Assembly (NCBI RefSeq): GCF_012516375.2
Contig: NZ_CP051204.2
Coordinates: 806,001-870,000, forward strand
DNA: 64,000 nt
From: Chitinophaga oryzae
Lineage (GTDB): Bacteria; Bacteroidota; Bacteroidia; Chitinophagales; Chitinophagaceae
Reading direction: 5' to 3'
Shown here in pieces: positions 9,118 to 17,203 of this stretch (position 1 is its first letter; each line of letters begins with the position of its first letter). The notes below the pieces were generated by a model, which was not told the DNA's origin, made no database searches, and was given only the letters and a program-made list of their open reading frames with translations. Both the position numbers and the translations under genes were made by a program.

Positions 9118-9411
9118 AGCTAACTCCACACTTCTTCCATTTCGTTTCTTTGGATATTTTAAAAGAAACAAAAAATCAAAAGGGCGGATAGTTTATAGGA
9201 TATCTTAGATGGCAATGAAAGCAGCTGATAAGATCAGTTCGCATTAACTACATGTATCATCACTGCATTACTGGTTTTCTATCGTTGTTGCAGGTACACG
9301 ATGCATTTAAAATTCAGTGTACCCATGGTCCGCATATATGCGTTTACGGTATTAAACGCATTTGTTTTCAAATTATTGTAACGTAATTGTGATGGACATG
9401 ATTATTGCTGA
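9118..9411. other. Gene-free AT-rich region downstream of murF
   Basis: The 294 bases between the orphan terminator and the murF stop codon hold no open frame I can support. One imperfect hairpin is visible near 9144-9170 (GTTTCTTT against AAAAGAAAC). Otherwise I see nothing recognisable. Confidence 0.4.
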
Positions 9412-10698
9412 TCAGGCGAGCACTTTTTCCATGCCGGTGCTGCGGGAACCTTTAATCAGTATGTGCGTGTCCTGGAACTGTTGCTGCTGCAGCCATTTGG
9501 CAGCCTCCGCGGAATTGTCGAGGTAAATATACGGATGATTCACTTTCTTAAAATCACCGCCTACTAATACGACCGCTTCCCAGTGATGGCGTTGTAATTG
9601 TTCCACCAGTGCTTCATGTTCTTTAATACTGTCGGTACCCAGCTCCATCATGGCGCCGAGCATCAGTACTTTCTTCGGCGCTTCGATGCCGAGGAAGTTG
9701 TCGATGGCGGCTTTCATACTGGATGGGTTGGCGTTGTACGCGTCCATGATGATGGTGTTAGTGCCTTGCTGCATCACCTGCGAGCGGTTGTTGGACGGCG
9801 TATAGGCGGCGATGGCGGGACCGATTTTTTCTGCCGGCACTTTAAAGTGGCTGGCTACGGCCACGGCAGCCATCACGTTCGGGAAATTGTAGGCGCCGGT
9901 AAGTTTGGTTTGTATAAATCCGATGTTATTGTTGTTGACCTGCACACCCAGCAATGCCTTATCCGCCGCGGGAGTACCGGTGTAATCGGCCTCTTTGCTG
10001 CCATAGGTCACCATGTGCGGAATGCCTTTGCTCATTTCGAGGAGATAGGGGTAATCGTTGCACACGAACACCGTACCGTTGTTGTCGCGCAGGTAATCAT
10101 ACAGCTCCCCTTTGGCGATGCGGACGCCTTCCTCGCCGCCGAAGCCTTCGAGGTGGGCTTTACCAATATTGGTGATGATGCCGTGTGTGGGCAGCGCAAT
10201 TTTGCAGTAACCCGCAATTTCCTTCTGATGGTTGGCGCCCATTTCAATCACAGCTATTTCCACGTCCGGCTTGATGGCCAGGATGGTCAGCGGCACGCCG
10301 ATATGGTTGTTGAGGTTGCCGACGGTGGCGTATGTTTTGAAGCCGGCCGAGAGGGCGGCGTTTACCAGTTCTTTCGTAGTGGTTTTACCGTTAGTGCCGG
10401 TAATGGCCAGGAAAGGAATGTTTAATTGTTTCCGGTGCCACAGGGCCAGCGCCTGTAAAGTCTCCAGCGCATTATCTACCAGTGCCATTTTATCCGGCTG
10501 CGTATAATAGGCCGCTTCGTCCACAACGGCGAAGGCAGCGCCCATCTCCAGCGCTTTAGCGGCAAATTCGTTGCCATTGAAATTACCCCCTTTCAGGGCA
10601 AAGAAAATATCATTCGGTTGCAACTTGCGGGTGTCTGTCTGGATGCTAAAATGCTGCAGATAGATATGATAGATTTGTTCTATGGTCACGGGTAGCAT
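9412..10698 (-). CDS. murF: UDP-N-acetylmuramoyl-tripeptide--D-alanyl-D-alanine ligase
   Basis: The last cytoplasmic Mur ligase; it adds D-Ala-D-Ala to the UDP-MurNAc tripeptide using ATP. The 428-residue product has the three Mur-ligase domains: an N-terminal substrate domain with DTRKLQPNDIFFALKG, a central ATPase domain with ITGTNGKTTTKE (P-loop about 101-107), NIGKAHLEGFGG and the Mg-binding region, and a C-terminal domain with MDAYNANPSSMKAAIDNF and LMLGAMMELG. All expected motifs are intact, in contrast to the degenerate ligase half of the fusion at 723-3236, so this copy is the likely workhorse. It stands alone and is not in a dcw cell-division cluster. A start at 10698 (MLPVTIEQIY) fits the family. 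Confidence 0.96.
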   Translation of the reverse strand: MLPVTIEQIYHIYLQHFSIQTDTRKLQPNDIFFALKGGNFNGNEFAAKALEMGAAFAVVDEAAYYTQPDKMALVDNALETLQALALWHRKQLNIPFLAITGTNGKTTTKELVNAALSAGFKTYATVGNLNNHIGVPLTILAIKPDVEIAVIEMGANHQKEIAGYCKIALPTHGIITNIGKAHLEGFGGEEGVRIAKGELYDYLRDNNGTVFVCNDYPYLLEMSKGIPHMVTYGSKEADYTGTPAADKALLGVQVNNNNIGFIQTKLTGAYNFPNVMAAVAVASHFKVPAEKIGPAIAAYTPSNNRSQVMQQGTNTIIMDAYNANPSSMKAAIDNFLGIEAPKKVLMLGAMMELGTDSIKEHEALVEQLQRHHWEAVVLVGGDFKKVNHPYIYLDNSAEAAKWLQQQQFQDTHILIKGSRSTGMEKVLA

Positions 10699-10791
10699 AT
10701 TTTCTGCAAAATAACAACTAAATCCAAATAGTATAACCCTGGCAACCCATTCACTGCATCTTTCGTATCAGATACAGGTTAATAAGCTATT

Positions 10792-11169
10792 ATGAAAAAG
10801 AAAACCCATCTTTTGTTAGCGGGATGTATCCTGCTGGCAGCCTGTAAAAATGAACAGGCGCCGGCACCGGTGATCCCGAACGAGGGCCTTGACTGTAAAG
10901 TAGCCCGTATTGTCACCAGTTATGCCGATCAGGCCATCCAGGCCAACTGTACCTCCCGCGGATGCCATACCGGCAATATCCCGAGAGGCCGCGCTGACTT
11001 CTCTTCCCCGGATAAGCTGAAGGCCTACATTACAGCTTCCCGGGCAGTTTTTGTGCAACGGGTTACCAGTGCGCAGGCAGATATGCCGCCATCACGGTTC
11101 CCCGCTTTGTCGAAAGGAATGAAGGACTCCATCGCCTGTTGGATAGAACATGGTATGCCTGATCAGTAA
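10792..11169 (+). CDS. Putative haem-binding lipoprotein with CX4CH motif
   Basis: A 125-residue predicted lipoprotein: a lysine-rich signal sequence ends in the lipobox LLAAC (C18). The mature part contains NCTSRGCHTG, a CX4CH arrangement (C53, C58, H59), which is one residue longer than the usual CXXCH haem-c site, plus a conserved-looking DMPPSRFPALS stretch with a methionine that could be the distal ligand, and two more cysteines (C35 and one in IACWIEHG). Many Bacteroidota lipoproteins carry such a motif and are annotated as cytochrome-like; haem attachment is not proven. It leads an apparent three-gene unit with yceI-like and DUF5777 genes downstream, which suggests an envelope redox role. 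Confidence 0.7.
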   Translation: MKKKTHLLLAGCILLAACKNEQAPAPVIPNEGLDCKVARIVTSYADQAIQANCTSRGCHTGNIPRGRADFSSPDKLKAYITASRAVFVQRVTSAQADMPPSRFPALSKGMKDSIACWIEHGMPDQ

Positions 11170-11188
11170 ATCCAAATCTTTTTTGCTC

Positions 11189-11737
11189 ATGAAAAACCTG
11201 TTCCTTCTTTTCTCCATGGTGATCATCACCGGTGCGGTATCAGCGCAGGATGTATTCTCCTGTAGGAATACCCGGTTCTCTTTCTTTTCCTCAGCGCCGC
11301 TGGAAGATATAGAGGCTAAAACCGACAAAGGCGTGTCTGCCATCAACGTAAAAACCGGCGCTATTTATTTTAAGGTCCCCATCGCCTCTTTCCAGTTCAG
11401 GAAAAAGCTGATGCAGGACCATTTCAACCAAAATTATCTGGAGAGCGACAAGTATCCGTTTGCCGAATTCAAAGGAAAAGTGCTGGAGAACGCAGACCTC
11501 AACCGTAACGGCACCTACCAGGTGACCGTGGAAGGTACGCTCAACCTGCACGGGGTGGACAAGCCCTATCGTGAAAAAGGCACCATCACGGTGAAAGACG
11601 GTAGCATCACGGCCGGTTCTACTTTCAACATCCGTATTGCAGACCATCGCATCGACGTGCCTACCATGGTGGTAAAAAATATTGCCGAAGTGGTGGCGGT
11701 AACTGTCAACGCGGTGTACACCGTGGTAAACCGGTAA
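11189..11737 (+). CDS. YceI family periplasmic protein
   Basis: A secreted lipocalin-like beta-barrel of the YceI family; some members bind polyisoprenoid lipids such as quinone precursors. With the ATG at 11189 the product is 182 residues and opens with a clear signal peptide (KNLFLLFSMVIITGAVSAQ). The body shows family features: VFSCRNTRFSFFSSAPLEDIEAKTD, FPFAEFKG-like (YPFAEFKGKVL) and the GTLNLHGVDKPYREKGTIT strand near the C-terminus. The frame is open from 11150, but that start would overlap the preceding lipoprotein gene. It is 19 bases after the CX4CH lipoprotein and 28 bases before the DUF5777 gene, so one transcript is likely. Confidence 0.88.
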   Translation: MKNLFLLFSMVIITGAVSAQDVFSCRNTRFSFFSSAPLEDIEAKTDKGVSAINVKTGAIYFKVPIASFQFRKKLMQDHFNQNYLESDKYPFAEFKGKVLENADLNRNGTYQVTVEGTLNLHGVDKPYREKGTITVKDGSITAGSTFNIRIADHRIDVPTMVVKNIAEVVAVTVNAVYTVVNR

Positions 11738-11765
11738 TCATTGTAAACATTATTTAAAAGTACCC

Positions 11766-12710
11766 ATGAAAATTATTGCTTTTCTGATGCTGTGTACCGG
11801 CATCAGCATTTATGCGCAGGCCCAGCAGGACCTGAGCCAGCTGTTTGACTCTACCGGTCCGGCGCACCCGAAAGTACTGTACACTTACAAGGGCACCCGT
11901 ATCATTATGGGACATTCTACAGACATGTTACGCAAACATGAGCTGGACGTCCGTGTGGACCACCGCTTTGGCGACCTGGGCGGCGAGTTCGGCGGGGCTA
12001 AAACATTTTACGGCATCGATAACTCCACTGACATCCGTATCGGGCTGGAGTATGGCATCACCGACCGGCTGATGGCGGGCATCGGGCGTTCCAAAGGCTC
12101 CGGGGTGCAGCACCAGTTGCTGGACCTGCTGGTGAAATACAGGCTGGTGGAGCAAACGCAGGATAACTATGTGCCGGTGTCCGTGGCCGTACTGGGCACG
12201 GCCGTGATGTCGATGATGAGCTCGGAGGAAGACCCGCACCACGCGGCCTGGTTTGGCGACGCTTCCGACCGGTTGAGCTATGTGGCCCAGGGCATCGTGT
12301 CCCGCAAGTTCGGCGACCGGCTGGCCTTCTCCCTGTCGCCCACCTACGTGCACCGTAACCGCGTGGGATATATGGACATGAACAATATGTTTGCCCTTGG
12401 CGTGGGCGGCCGGCTGAAGCTGTCCAAAAGGATAGGCATTGTGGCGGAATATTTTTACCCGTTCCGCTCCCAGGCGAGCCGCGATTACTACAAAGCGCAG
12501 GGCATCACCTTTTATAATCCGCTCGGCGTGGGACTGGAAATAGAAACCGGGGGCCACGTGTTCCATCTCAACTTTACCAACTCCAGCGCCATCCAGGAGA
12601 GCCAGTTTCTCCCCGAAACCACCACCTCGTGGCTGCAGGGGCAGTTCCGCTGGGGTTTCAATATTTCCCGTAGATTTACGTTATTCGGGAAAAAGGATTG
12701 GAAAAAATAA
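11766..12710 (+). CDS. DUF5777 family outer-membrane beta-barrel protein
   Basis: A 314-residue predicted outer-membrane beta-barrel of unknown function. A signal peptide ending at about residue 20 (IYAQAQQ) is followed by alternating amphipathic strands such as HELDVRVDHRFGDLGGEFGG, DIRIGLEYGITDRLMAGIGR and FHLNFTNSSAIQESQFL, and the final residues are aromatic-rich. I recognise the pattern as DUF5777, often seen in Bacteroidota beside YceI-like and cytochrome-like proteins, exactly as here. The last 13 bases overlap the start of the next gene. What crosses or binds the barrel is unknown. Confidence 0.8.
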   Translation: MKIIAFLMLCTGISIYAQAQQDLSQLFDSTGPAHPKVLYTYKGTRIIMGHSTDMLRKHELDVRVDHRFGDLGGEFGGAKTFYGIDNSTDIRIGLEYGITDRLMAGIGRSKGSGVQHQLLDLLVKYRLVEQTQDNYVPVSVAVLGTAVMSMMSSEEDPHHAAWFGDASDRLSYVAQGIVSRKFGDRLAFSLSPTYVHRNRVGYMDMNNMFALGVGGRLKLSKRIGIVAEYFYPFRSQASRDYYKAQGITFYNPLGVGLEIETGGHVFHLNFTNSSAIQESQFLPETTTSWLQGQFRWGFNISRRFTLFGKKDWKK

Positions 12711-13024
12711 GATGCCGTATAAGGGTTGATTCAGGGCTGGCCCGCATTGCCGCAAAGGTGATGCGGGTAAAGGGAGTGGCCATGGTACTGGGACGCACCA
12801 TTCATCTGCATGGGGCGTCCCGGTTAGAGTTCCTGTCCAATACTGCCTGGCTCCGGCACGAGGCCTGCCATGTGAAACAGTACAGGGAATACGGCATGAT
12901 AGGTTTCCTGGCCCGGTATCTTTACCAGTGTGCCCGGCGGGGGTATTACGACAATCCGCTGGAAGTGGCCGCCAGAAAGGCGGAAGCAGACCCGGGCATC
13001 CTTGAGGGGATAGAAATTATTTAA
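12698..13024 (+). CDS. Small HEACH-motif protein, putative minimal zinc metalloprotease
   Basis: A 108-residue protein with a gluzincin-like pattern: WLRHEACHVKQYREYG places an HExxH-type motif at H54, E55 and H58, and NPLEVAARKAEAD about 28 residues later supplies a plausible third ligand (E89), as in DUF4157-type and other compact metallopeptidases. There is no signal peptide, though a short hydrophobic stretch (about 66-77) follows the motif. It overlaps the end of the DUF5777 gene by 13 bases, so it is translationally coupled to it. Catalysis is inferred from the motif only; a metal-binding non-enzyme is equally possible. Confidence 0.65.
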   Translation: MEKIRCRIRVDSGLARIAAKVMRVKGVAMVLGRTIHLHGASRLEFLSNTAWLRHEACHVKQYREYGMIGFLARYLYQCARRGYYDNPLEVAARKAEADPGILEGIEII

Positions 13025-13107
13025 AAAATCGTTAAAGTGTTGCGGGAAATATAATTTTTACCCCCACTGGCTTTATTTTTCTTATTTTTACGTCAAAGGT
13101 TGATTTT

Positions 13108-13494
13108 ATGGTTAAGAAGGTAACAGAGGGAATCACTATCAGCGTGGAAACATTCTACCAGCCGGATTATTCTAATCCTATTGGAAGCGAATTCATGTTT
13201 GCTTACCGTATCACCATTGAAAACAACAATACTTTCCCCATCAAATTGCTGCGCCGCCATTGGTATATTATCGATTCCAACGGGACCCACCGCGAAGTGG
13301 AGGGTGAAGGCGTTGTAGGCGTACAGCCGTTACTGGCCCCCGGCGAGACTTATCAATACGTCTCGGGGTCCAACCTCCGCACTGAAATAGGAAAGATGTA
13401 CGGTACCTACCAGATGGAAAACCAGCTGGATAAGAAAATCTTCGAAGTGAGGATTCCTGAATTCCAGATGGTTGTTCCTTTCAAGCTCAACTAA
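13108..13494 (+). CDS. apaG: ApaG domain protein (ApaG)
   Basis: A 128-residue single-domain protein with the ApaG immunoglobulin-like fold, linked in enterobacteria to Co2+/Mg2+ efflux phenotypes and in F-box proteins to protein interaction. Recognised from VTEGITISVETFYQPDYSNP, the LLRRHWYIIDSNGTHREVEGEGVVGVQP block and LAPGETYQYVSGSNLRTEIGKMYGTYQM. The length is standard. It is a single-gene unit with its stop only a few bases before palindromic repeat A1, and gldB converges from the other side. Its molecular role in this organism is not known. Confidence 0.93.
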   Translation: MVKKVTEGITISVETFYQPDYSNPIGSEFMFAYRITIENNNTFPIKLLRRHWYIIDSNGTHREVEGEGVVGVQPLLAPGETYQYVSGSNLRTEIGKMYGTYQMENQLDKKIFEVRIPEFQMVVPFKLN

Positions 13495-13602
13495 ATCAAT
13501 TACGAATTACGAATTACGAATTACGAATTGAGGGCTGTTTTATAGGCGACTACTAAGTCCCCTTTCCAAAAAACAGCCCTCAATTCGTAATTCGTAATTG
13601 AT
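13495..13602. repeat. Palindromic repeat element A1 (ATTACGA arms)
   Basis: The plus strand begins ATCAATTACG and runs as tandem 7-bp ATTACGA units into AGGGCTGTTTT; the right side is the inverse. Bases 13512-13541 and 13570-13599 are a perfect 30-bp inverted repeat around a 28-base loop. It fills the convergent gap between apaG and gldB; the right flank TTGATTCA provides the gldB stop (TCA at 13603-13605 region). The inner core shares CCTTTCCAAA with copies A2, A3 and A4. Confidence 0.85.
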
Positions 13603-14631
13603 TCAGGGTCTGTACTTAGACGCCTTAAATATTTCCAGCAGATTTCTCGACTCCATTAGTTGCTGAACGCTTACGTCAGCATGTTTTTCCATGTATTTGT
13701 TCACGATTTCGTAGCCCACGAAGTAGCCGATTTTTCCGGGAGACCCTTCCGGCATGCCCTGGGTAGCCGGTGCATCGTTCATGAAAAGGTTGATCTGCTG
13801 CCAGTCTGTTGTATATAACAGGTTGTTCTGTACAAAAAACTGCCAGATCATTTTTTCATTGTCACGGCACCATTGCAACTGCTCTTTCGTGTAGCCGAGA
13901 CGGATAGAATCGGGCGTATGAGGAAGTACTTTGGACAGGAAATACTGTTGTTTGCCGGCCTCGATCATCTGTTCCAGCAGGCCGCCGCCACTACGGGGCG
14001 CGGGATACAGCTGCTGCTGCAGCACCTGCATACAGTTGGTGGTAATATACTCCGGCGCAAAACGGCGGATCATATAATCAGGGTAGTCCGGGATCTGGGC
14101 ATATGGCGGGAAATCGGCTCCCATATACATGTCCAGGCCTATTCCCAAAATGGAGTCGATCGTAATGGCACCATAATTGGCGATACCGGAGGTAAAAGTA
14201 ACTATTTTGGGCGCCCGGAAAGCGGGGATGTAGTACCTGGTATAACGAAATGCCTGCTCCAGCTCTTTTTGAAGGGCACCGGTATTAGCATACTTTTGGG
14301 ACACCGCCGTTTCCAGTTGCCGGAAATCGCGGTTGGCAAGGAAAAGCCGCAACTGATGCTGTATTTCCTTACTGCTGTCTGCAAAAGCGCCGAAGTTCAT
14401 GATCTCCGAGATATAAACCGGCATGAAAAGCGGATAAGACTGATGCAGGCGGGTGAGGCCCGGTTGTATATTATTGGTATCGATAGTGAACAGCGCCGAG
14501 TCGAACCGGTGGATACTAACGTTCATGGGTATATGACTTACATCCGGCGCTTTGGGACCGGTATTGCAGGCATAGAGAAACAGCGCCGTGAGGCAGCCGG
14601 TCAGCAGGGAGTATGTAGGGGTGTTTCGCAT
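13603..14631 (-). CDS. gldB: Gliding motility lipoprotein GldB
   Basis: GldB is an essential gliding-motility lipoprotein of Bacteroidota with a fold related to zincin-like DUF2268 proteins but without known activity. The 342-residue product has a lipobox (LFLYACNTGP, Cys near residue 22), followed by the typical MNVSIHRFDSALFTIDTNNI and the YPLFMPVYISEIMNFG segment; the centre holds YGAITIDSILGIGLDMYMG and the C-terminal third has PGKIGYFVGYEIVNKYM. It lies next to nadE on the far side of a barrel gene; gldB near nadE is also what I recall from Flavobacterium. gldC is not present. Both its start (element A2) and its stop (element A1) abut ATTACGA repeat elements. Confidence 0.9.
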   Translation of the reverse strand: MRNTPTYSLLTGCLTALFLYACNTGPKAPDVSHIPMNVSIHRFDSALFTIDTNNIQPGLTRLHQSYPLFMPVYISEIMNFGAFADSSKEIQHQLRLFLANRDFRQLETAVSQKYANTGALQKELEQAFRYTRYYIPAFRAPKIVTFTSGIANYGAITIDSILGIGLDMYMGADFPPYAQIPDYPDYMIRRFAPEYITTNCMQVLQQQLYPAPRSGGGLLEQMIEAGKQQYFLSKVLPHTPDSIRLGYTKEQLQWCRDNEKMIWQFFVQNNLLYTTDWQQINLFMNDAPATQGMPEGSPGKIGYFVGYEIVNKYMEKHADVSVQQLMESRNLLEIFKASKYRP

Positions 14632-14637
14632 TGGGTA

Positions 14638-14778
14638 AAATTACGAATTACGAATTACGAATTACGAATTACGAATTACAAATTGGTAATTTGTTTTCAG
14701 GCAGGCTGTTAAGGAACCTTTCCAAACGGCAGCCCTCAATTCGTAATTCGTAATTCGTAATTCGTAATTTTGATTCAT
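14638..14778. repeat. Palindromic repeat element A2 in a divergent promoter region
   Basis: Five ATTACGA units run from about 14639 to 14675, then a diverged core (with GGCAGGCTGTTAAGG and ACCTTTCCAAA), then the inverse array from about 14736 to 14769 and the flank TTGATTCAT. The element occupies nearly all of the 147 bases between the divergent starts of gldB and the barrel gene, so any promoters must lie in or overlap it. The inner stem is poorer than in A1 or A4. Confidence 0.8.
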
Positions 14779-15462
14779 ATGAAAAGGTTTTTTTTGCTAC
14801 TATTAACATTAGGGATAGCTACTGCGGGGATGGCACAGAGCGGGTATGGTGATTTCACCCGCAAGGTACGGCTGGGGTTTAAGTTAGATCCGATGATCTC
14901 GATCCTGAAACCGCAGGAATCGGGCGTAAACCGCAACAGCGCCAAAGCGGGCCTGAGTTTCGGGCTCATGGCCGACTTCAGCCTGAATGAAGCCGGTAAC
15001 TATGCCCTGGCATCAGGATTCAACGTAGTGCTCGGTGGCAGTAAGCTGAAATATGACGCGGACAAGGGGCTGAACGATTTTAAAGCCAATCCCTCGGAGT
15101 ATAATATGAAACTCACCTATATTGAGATACCGGTGGCGCTGAAGCTGCGGACCACGTCGTCGGATAATCTCAATTTCTGGGGACAGTTCGGTACTTTTTT
15201 CGCGTTCCCGGTCAGCGGAAGGGCGGATGTCATCTCCCTGAATGAAACCCATGACAGGGTAAACATACTGCCCCAAATGAACCGCATCAATATCGGCATG
15301 CTCATCGGCGCCGGCGTGGAATATCCCCTGGGCGAAACGCTGACCGGTATCGTCGGCCTTACCTACCAGAACGGTTTCGTGGACGTGACGCGGAACGGCA
15401 AATGGAATGATGGTAAAGTAAATATGAATAGCTTTGCGCTGCGGCTGGGCGTATATTTTTAG
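14779..15462 (+). CDS. Outer-membrane beta-barrel protein (PorT-like)
   Basis: A 227-residue predicted outer-membrane barrel. A signal peptide (KRFFLLLLTLGIATAGMAQS) is followed by eight to ten amphipathic strands, for example VRLGFKLDPMISILKPQ, GLSFGLMADFSLNEAGNYALASGFNV and MKLTYIEIPVALKLRT, and the chain ends in NSFALRLGVYF with the terminal aromatic residue typical of outer-membrane proteins. The IEIPVALKLRT strand is characteristic of the Bacteroidota outer-membrane beta-barrel family that includes PorT of the type IX secretion system, but I cannot claim it is PorT itself. The start is the ATG at 14779; an upstream ATG at 14770 lies inside repeat A2. It is followed 30 bases later by nadE. 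Confidence 0.78.
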   Translation: MKRFFLLLLTLGIATAGMAQSGYGDFTRKVRLGFKLDPMISILKPQESGVNRNSAKAGLSFGLMADFSLNEAGNYALASGFNVVLGGSKLKYDADKGLNDFKANPSEYNMKLTYIEIPVALKLRTTSSDNLNFWGQFGTFFAFPVSGRADVISLNETHDRVNILPQMNRINIGMLIGAGVEYPLGETLTGIVGLTYQNGFVDVTRNGKWNDGKVNMNSFALRLGVYF

Positions 15463-15492
15463 TAACAGCCAATCTAAACTTTTTTCAAGGGT

Positions 15493-17160
15493 ATGAAAAT
15501 TATACTGGCACAACAGAATTATCATATAGGTAACTTCGAACACAATACGCAGAAGATCATCGAGGGCATAGCCGCAGCCAAAGCGCAGGGCGCAGACCTG
15601 GTGGTGTTTTCCGAACTGTGCATCTGTGGTTATCCTCCGCGTGACTTTCTCGAATTTGAAGATTTTATCCGGCAGTGTTATCACGCCATCGACGTGATCA
15701 AAGCCCATACACAGGAGATCGCTGTGCTGGTAGGCTGCCCGGCCCGTAACCCCCAGCGGGAAGGCAAGGACCTGTTCAACGCCGCCTGGTTCCTCCATGA
15801 AGGCGAAGTAAAGCAGGTGGTACATAAGACCCTGCTTCCCACTTACGACGTTTTTGATGAATACCGTTACTTCGAGCCCTCCTATGAATGGAACATCATT
15901 CCGTTTAAAGGAAAGAAACTGGCGGTGACCATCTGCGAAGACATCTGGAACCTGGGCGATAACCCGCTGTACCGCGTGTGCCCTATGGATATGCTGATGG
16001 GACAGGAGCCGGACGTGATGATCAACCTCTCCGCTTCTCCGTTCGACTATGACCACGATGAAGACCGTAAAGAGATCATCCGCGCCAACGTGCTTAAATA
16101 CCGGCTGCCCATGTATTACTGCAATACCGTGGGCTCCCAGACAGAGATCGTGTTCGACGGCGGTTCCCTCATTTACGACGCTGCCGGTAATATAGCGAAA
16201 GTGCTGCCCTACTTCGAAGAGGCCATAGGCGGCATGGACCTGGAAGACCTGGTGTCCAAAGGGGAAGCGCCTGCTGAAATGGTCGCTTTCACACCGCTCA
16301 CGGAACTGGTGTACGATCATAACATTAACCGGATATACGATGCGCTGGTGATGGGTATCCGCGATTATTTCGGTAAGATGGGCTTCAAAAAGGCCATCCT
16401 GGGCTCTTCCGGCGGTATCGACAGCGCAGTCACCCTCGCTATTGCCTGCGATGCGCTGGGCAGTGAGAACGTACGCGCTGTGCTGATGCCTTCTCCCTAT
16501 TCTACCGAACACTCTGTAGATGATGCTGTGGCGCTGTCCAAAAACCTGGACAACCCTTACGACATTATCCGCATCAACGATATTTACGAGAGCTTCCTTG
16601 CCACGCTGGAACCGTATTTCAAGGGCCTGCCCTTCAATGTGGCAGAAGAAAATACCCAGTCCCGTATCCGCGGTAACCTGCTGATGGGGCTCTCCAATAA
16701 GTTCGGGTACATCCTGCTGAATACCTCCAATAAAAGTGAACTGTCTACCGGCTACGGTACGCTTTACGGCGATATGGCCGGCGGACTGTCCGTACTGGGC
16801 GACGTGTACAAAATGCAGGTATACGCCCTCGCACGGTATATCAACCGGGACAAAGAGATCATTCCGGTAAACATCATTGACAAAGCCCCTTCCGCAGAGC
16901 TGCGCCCTAATCAAAAGGACAGCGACAGCCTGCCGGACTACGCTGTGCTGGACAAACTGCTGTACCAGTACATCGAACGCCGTCAGGGACCTAAAGAAAT
17001 TATTGCTCAGGGATTTGACTCCGCATTGGTTTCGCGGGCCTTAAAAATGGTCAACACCAATGAATACAAAAGGAATCAATTCTGCCCTATCATCCGCGTA
17101 TCGTCCAAGGCCTTTGGTGTGGGCCGCAGGATACCGATAGTAGGTAAATATCTCAGCTAA
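15493..17160 (+). CDS. nadE: Glutamine-dependent NAD+ synthase
   Basis: Catalyses the last step of NAD+ synthesis, amidating deamido-NAD+ with ammonia released from glutamine. The 555-residue chain has an N-terminal nitrilase-fold glutaminase with the Glu-Lys-Cys triad visible: E41 in VVFSELCICGYPP, K112 in VVHKTLLPTYDVF and C148 in VTICEDIWN. The C-terminal ATP-pyrophosphatase domain has the P-loop LGSSGGIDSAVT near 305-316 and the late KAPSAELRPNQKDSDSLP motif. Length matches the two-domain bacterial type. It sits between a barrel gene and serS on the same strand. Confidence 0.96.
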   Translation: MKIILAQQNYHIGNFEHNTQKIIEGIAAAKAQGADLVVFSELCICGYPPRDFLEFEDFIRQCYHAIDVIKAHTQEIAVLVGCPARNPQREGKDLFNAAWFLHEGEVKQVVHKTLLPTYDVFDEYRYFEPSYEWNIIPFKGKKLAVTICEDIWNLGDNPLYRVCPMDMLMGQEPDVMINLSASPFDYDHDEDRKEIIRANVLKYRLPMYYCNTVGSQTEIVFDGGSLIYDAAGNIAKVLPYFEEAIGGMDLEDLVSKGEAPAEMVAFTPLTELVYDHNINRIYDALVMGIRDYFGKMGFKKAILGSSGGIDSAVTLAIACDALGSENVRAVLMPSPYSTEHSVDDAVALSKNLDNPYDIIRINDIYESFLATLEPYFKGLPFNVAEENTQSRIRGNLLMGLSNKFGYILLNTSNKSELSTGYGTLYGDMAGGLSVLGDVYKMQVYALARYINRDKEIIPVNIIDKAPSAELRPNQKDSDSLPDYAVLDKLLYQYIERRQGPKEIIAQGFDSALVSRALKMVNTNEYKRNQFCPIIRVSSKAFGVGRRIPIVGKYLS

Positions 17161-17172
17161 ATGCTATTTTTC

Positions 17173-17180
17173 TATCTTTG
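17173..17180 (+). promoter_or_regulatory. Bacteroidota -7 element for serS
   Basis: TATCTTTG is a perfect TAnnTTTG about 24 bases before the serS ATG at 17204. I see no TTTG at the expected -33 distance, so the promoter call rests on one box. Confidence 0.4.
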
Positions 17181-17203
17181 AGCAAATTTTTTAATAATAC
17201 AAC

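Noticed and set aside
8748..9411. tRNA, tmRNA, RNase P RNA or SRP RNA in the large gene-free gap
   Set aside because: No cloverleaf, CCA end, tag-peptide frame or signature RNA segments can be seen; left as an unspecified candidate RNA.
15013..16914. Long minus-strand open frame opposite nadE (633 codons)
   Set aside because: Antisense of nadE, whose catalytic triad and P-loop are clear; the length reflects codon bias.
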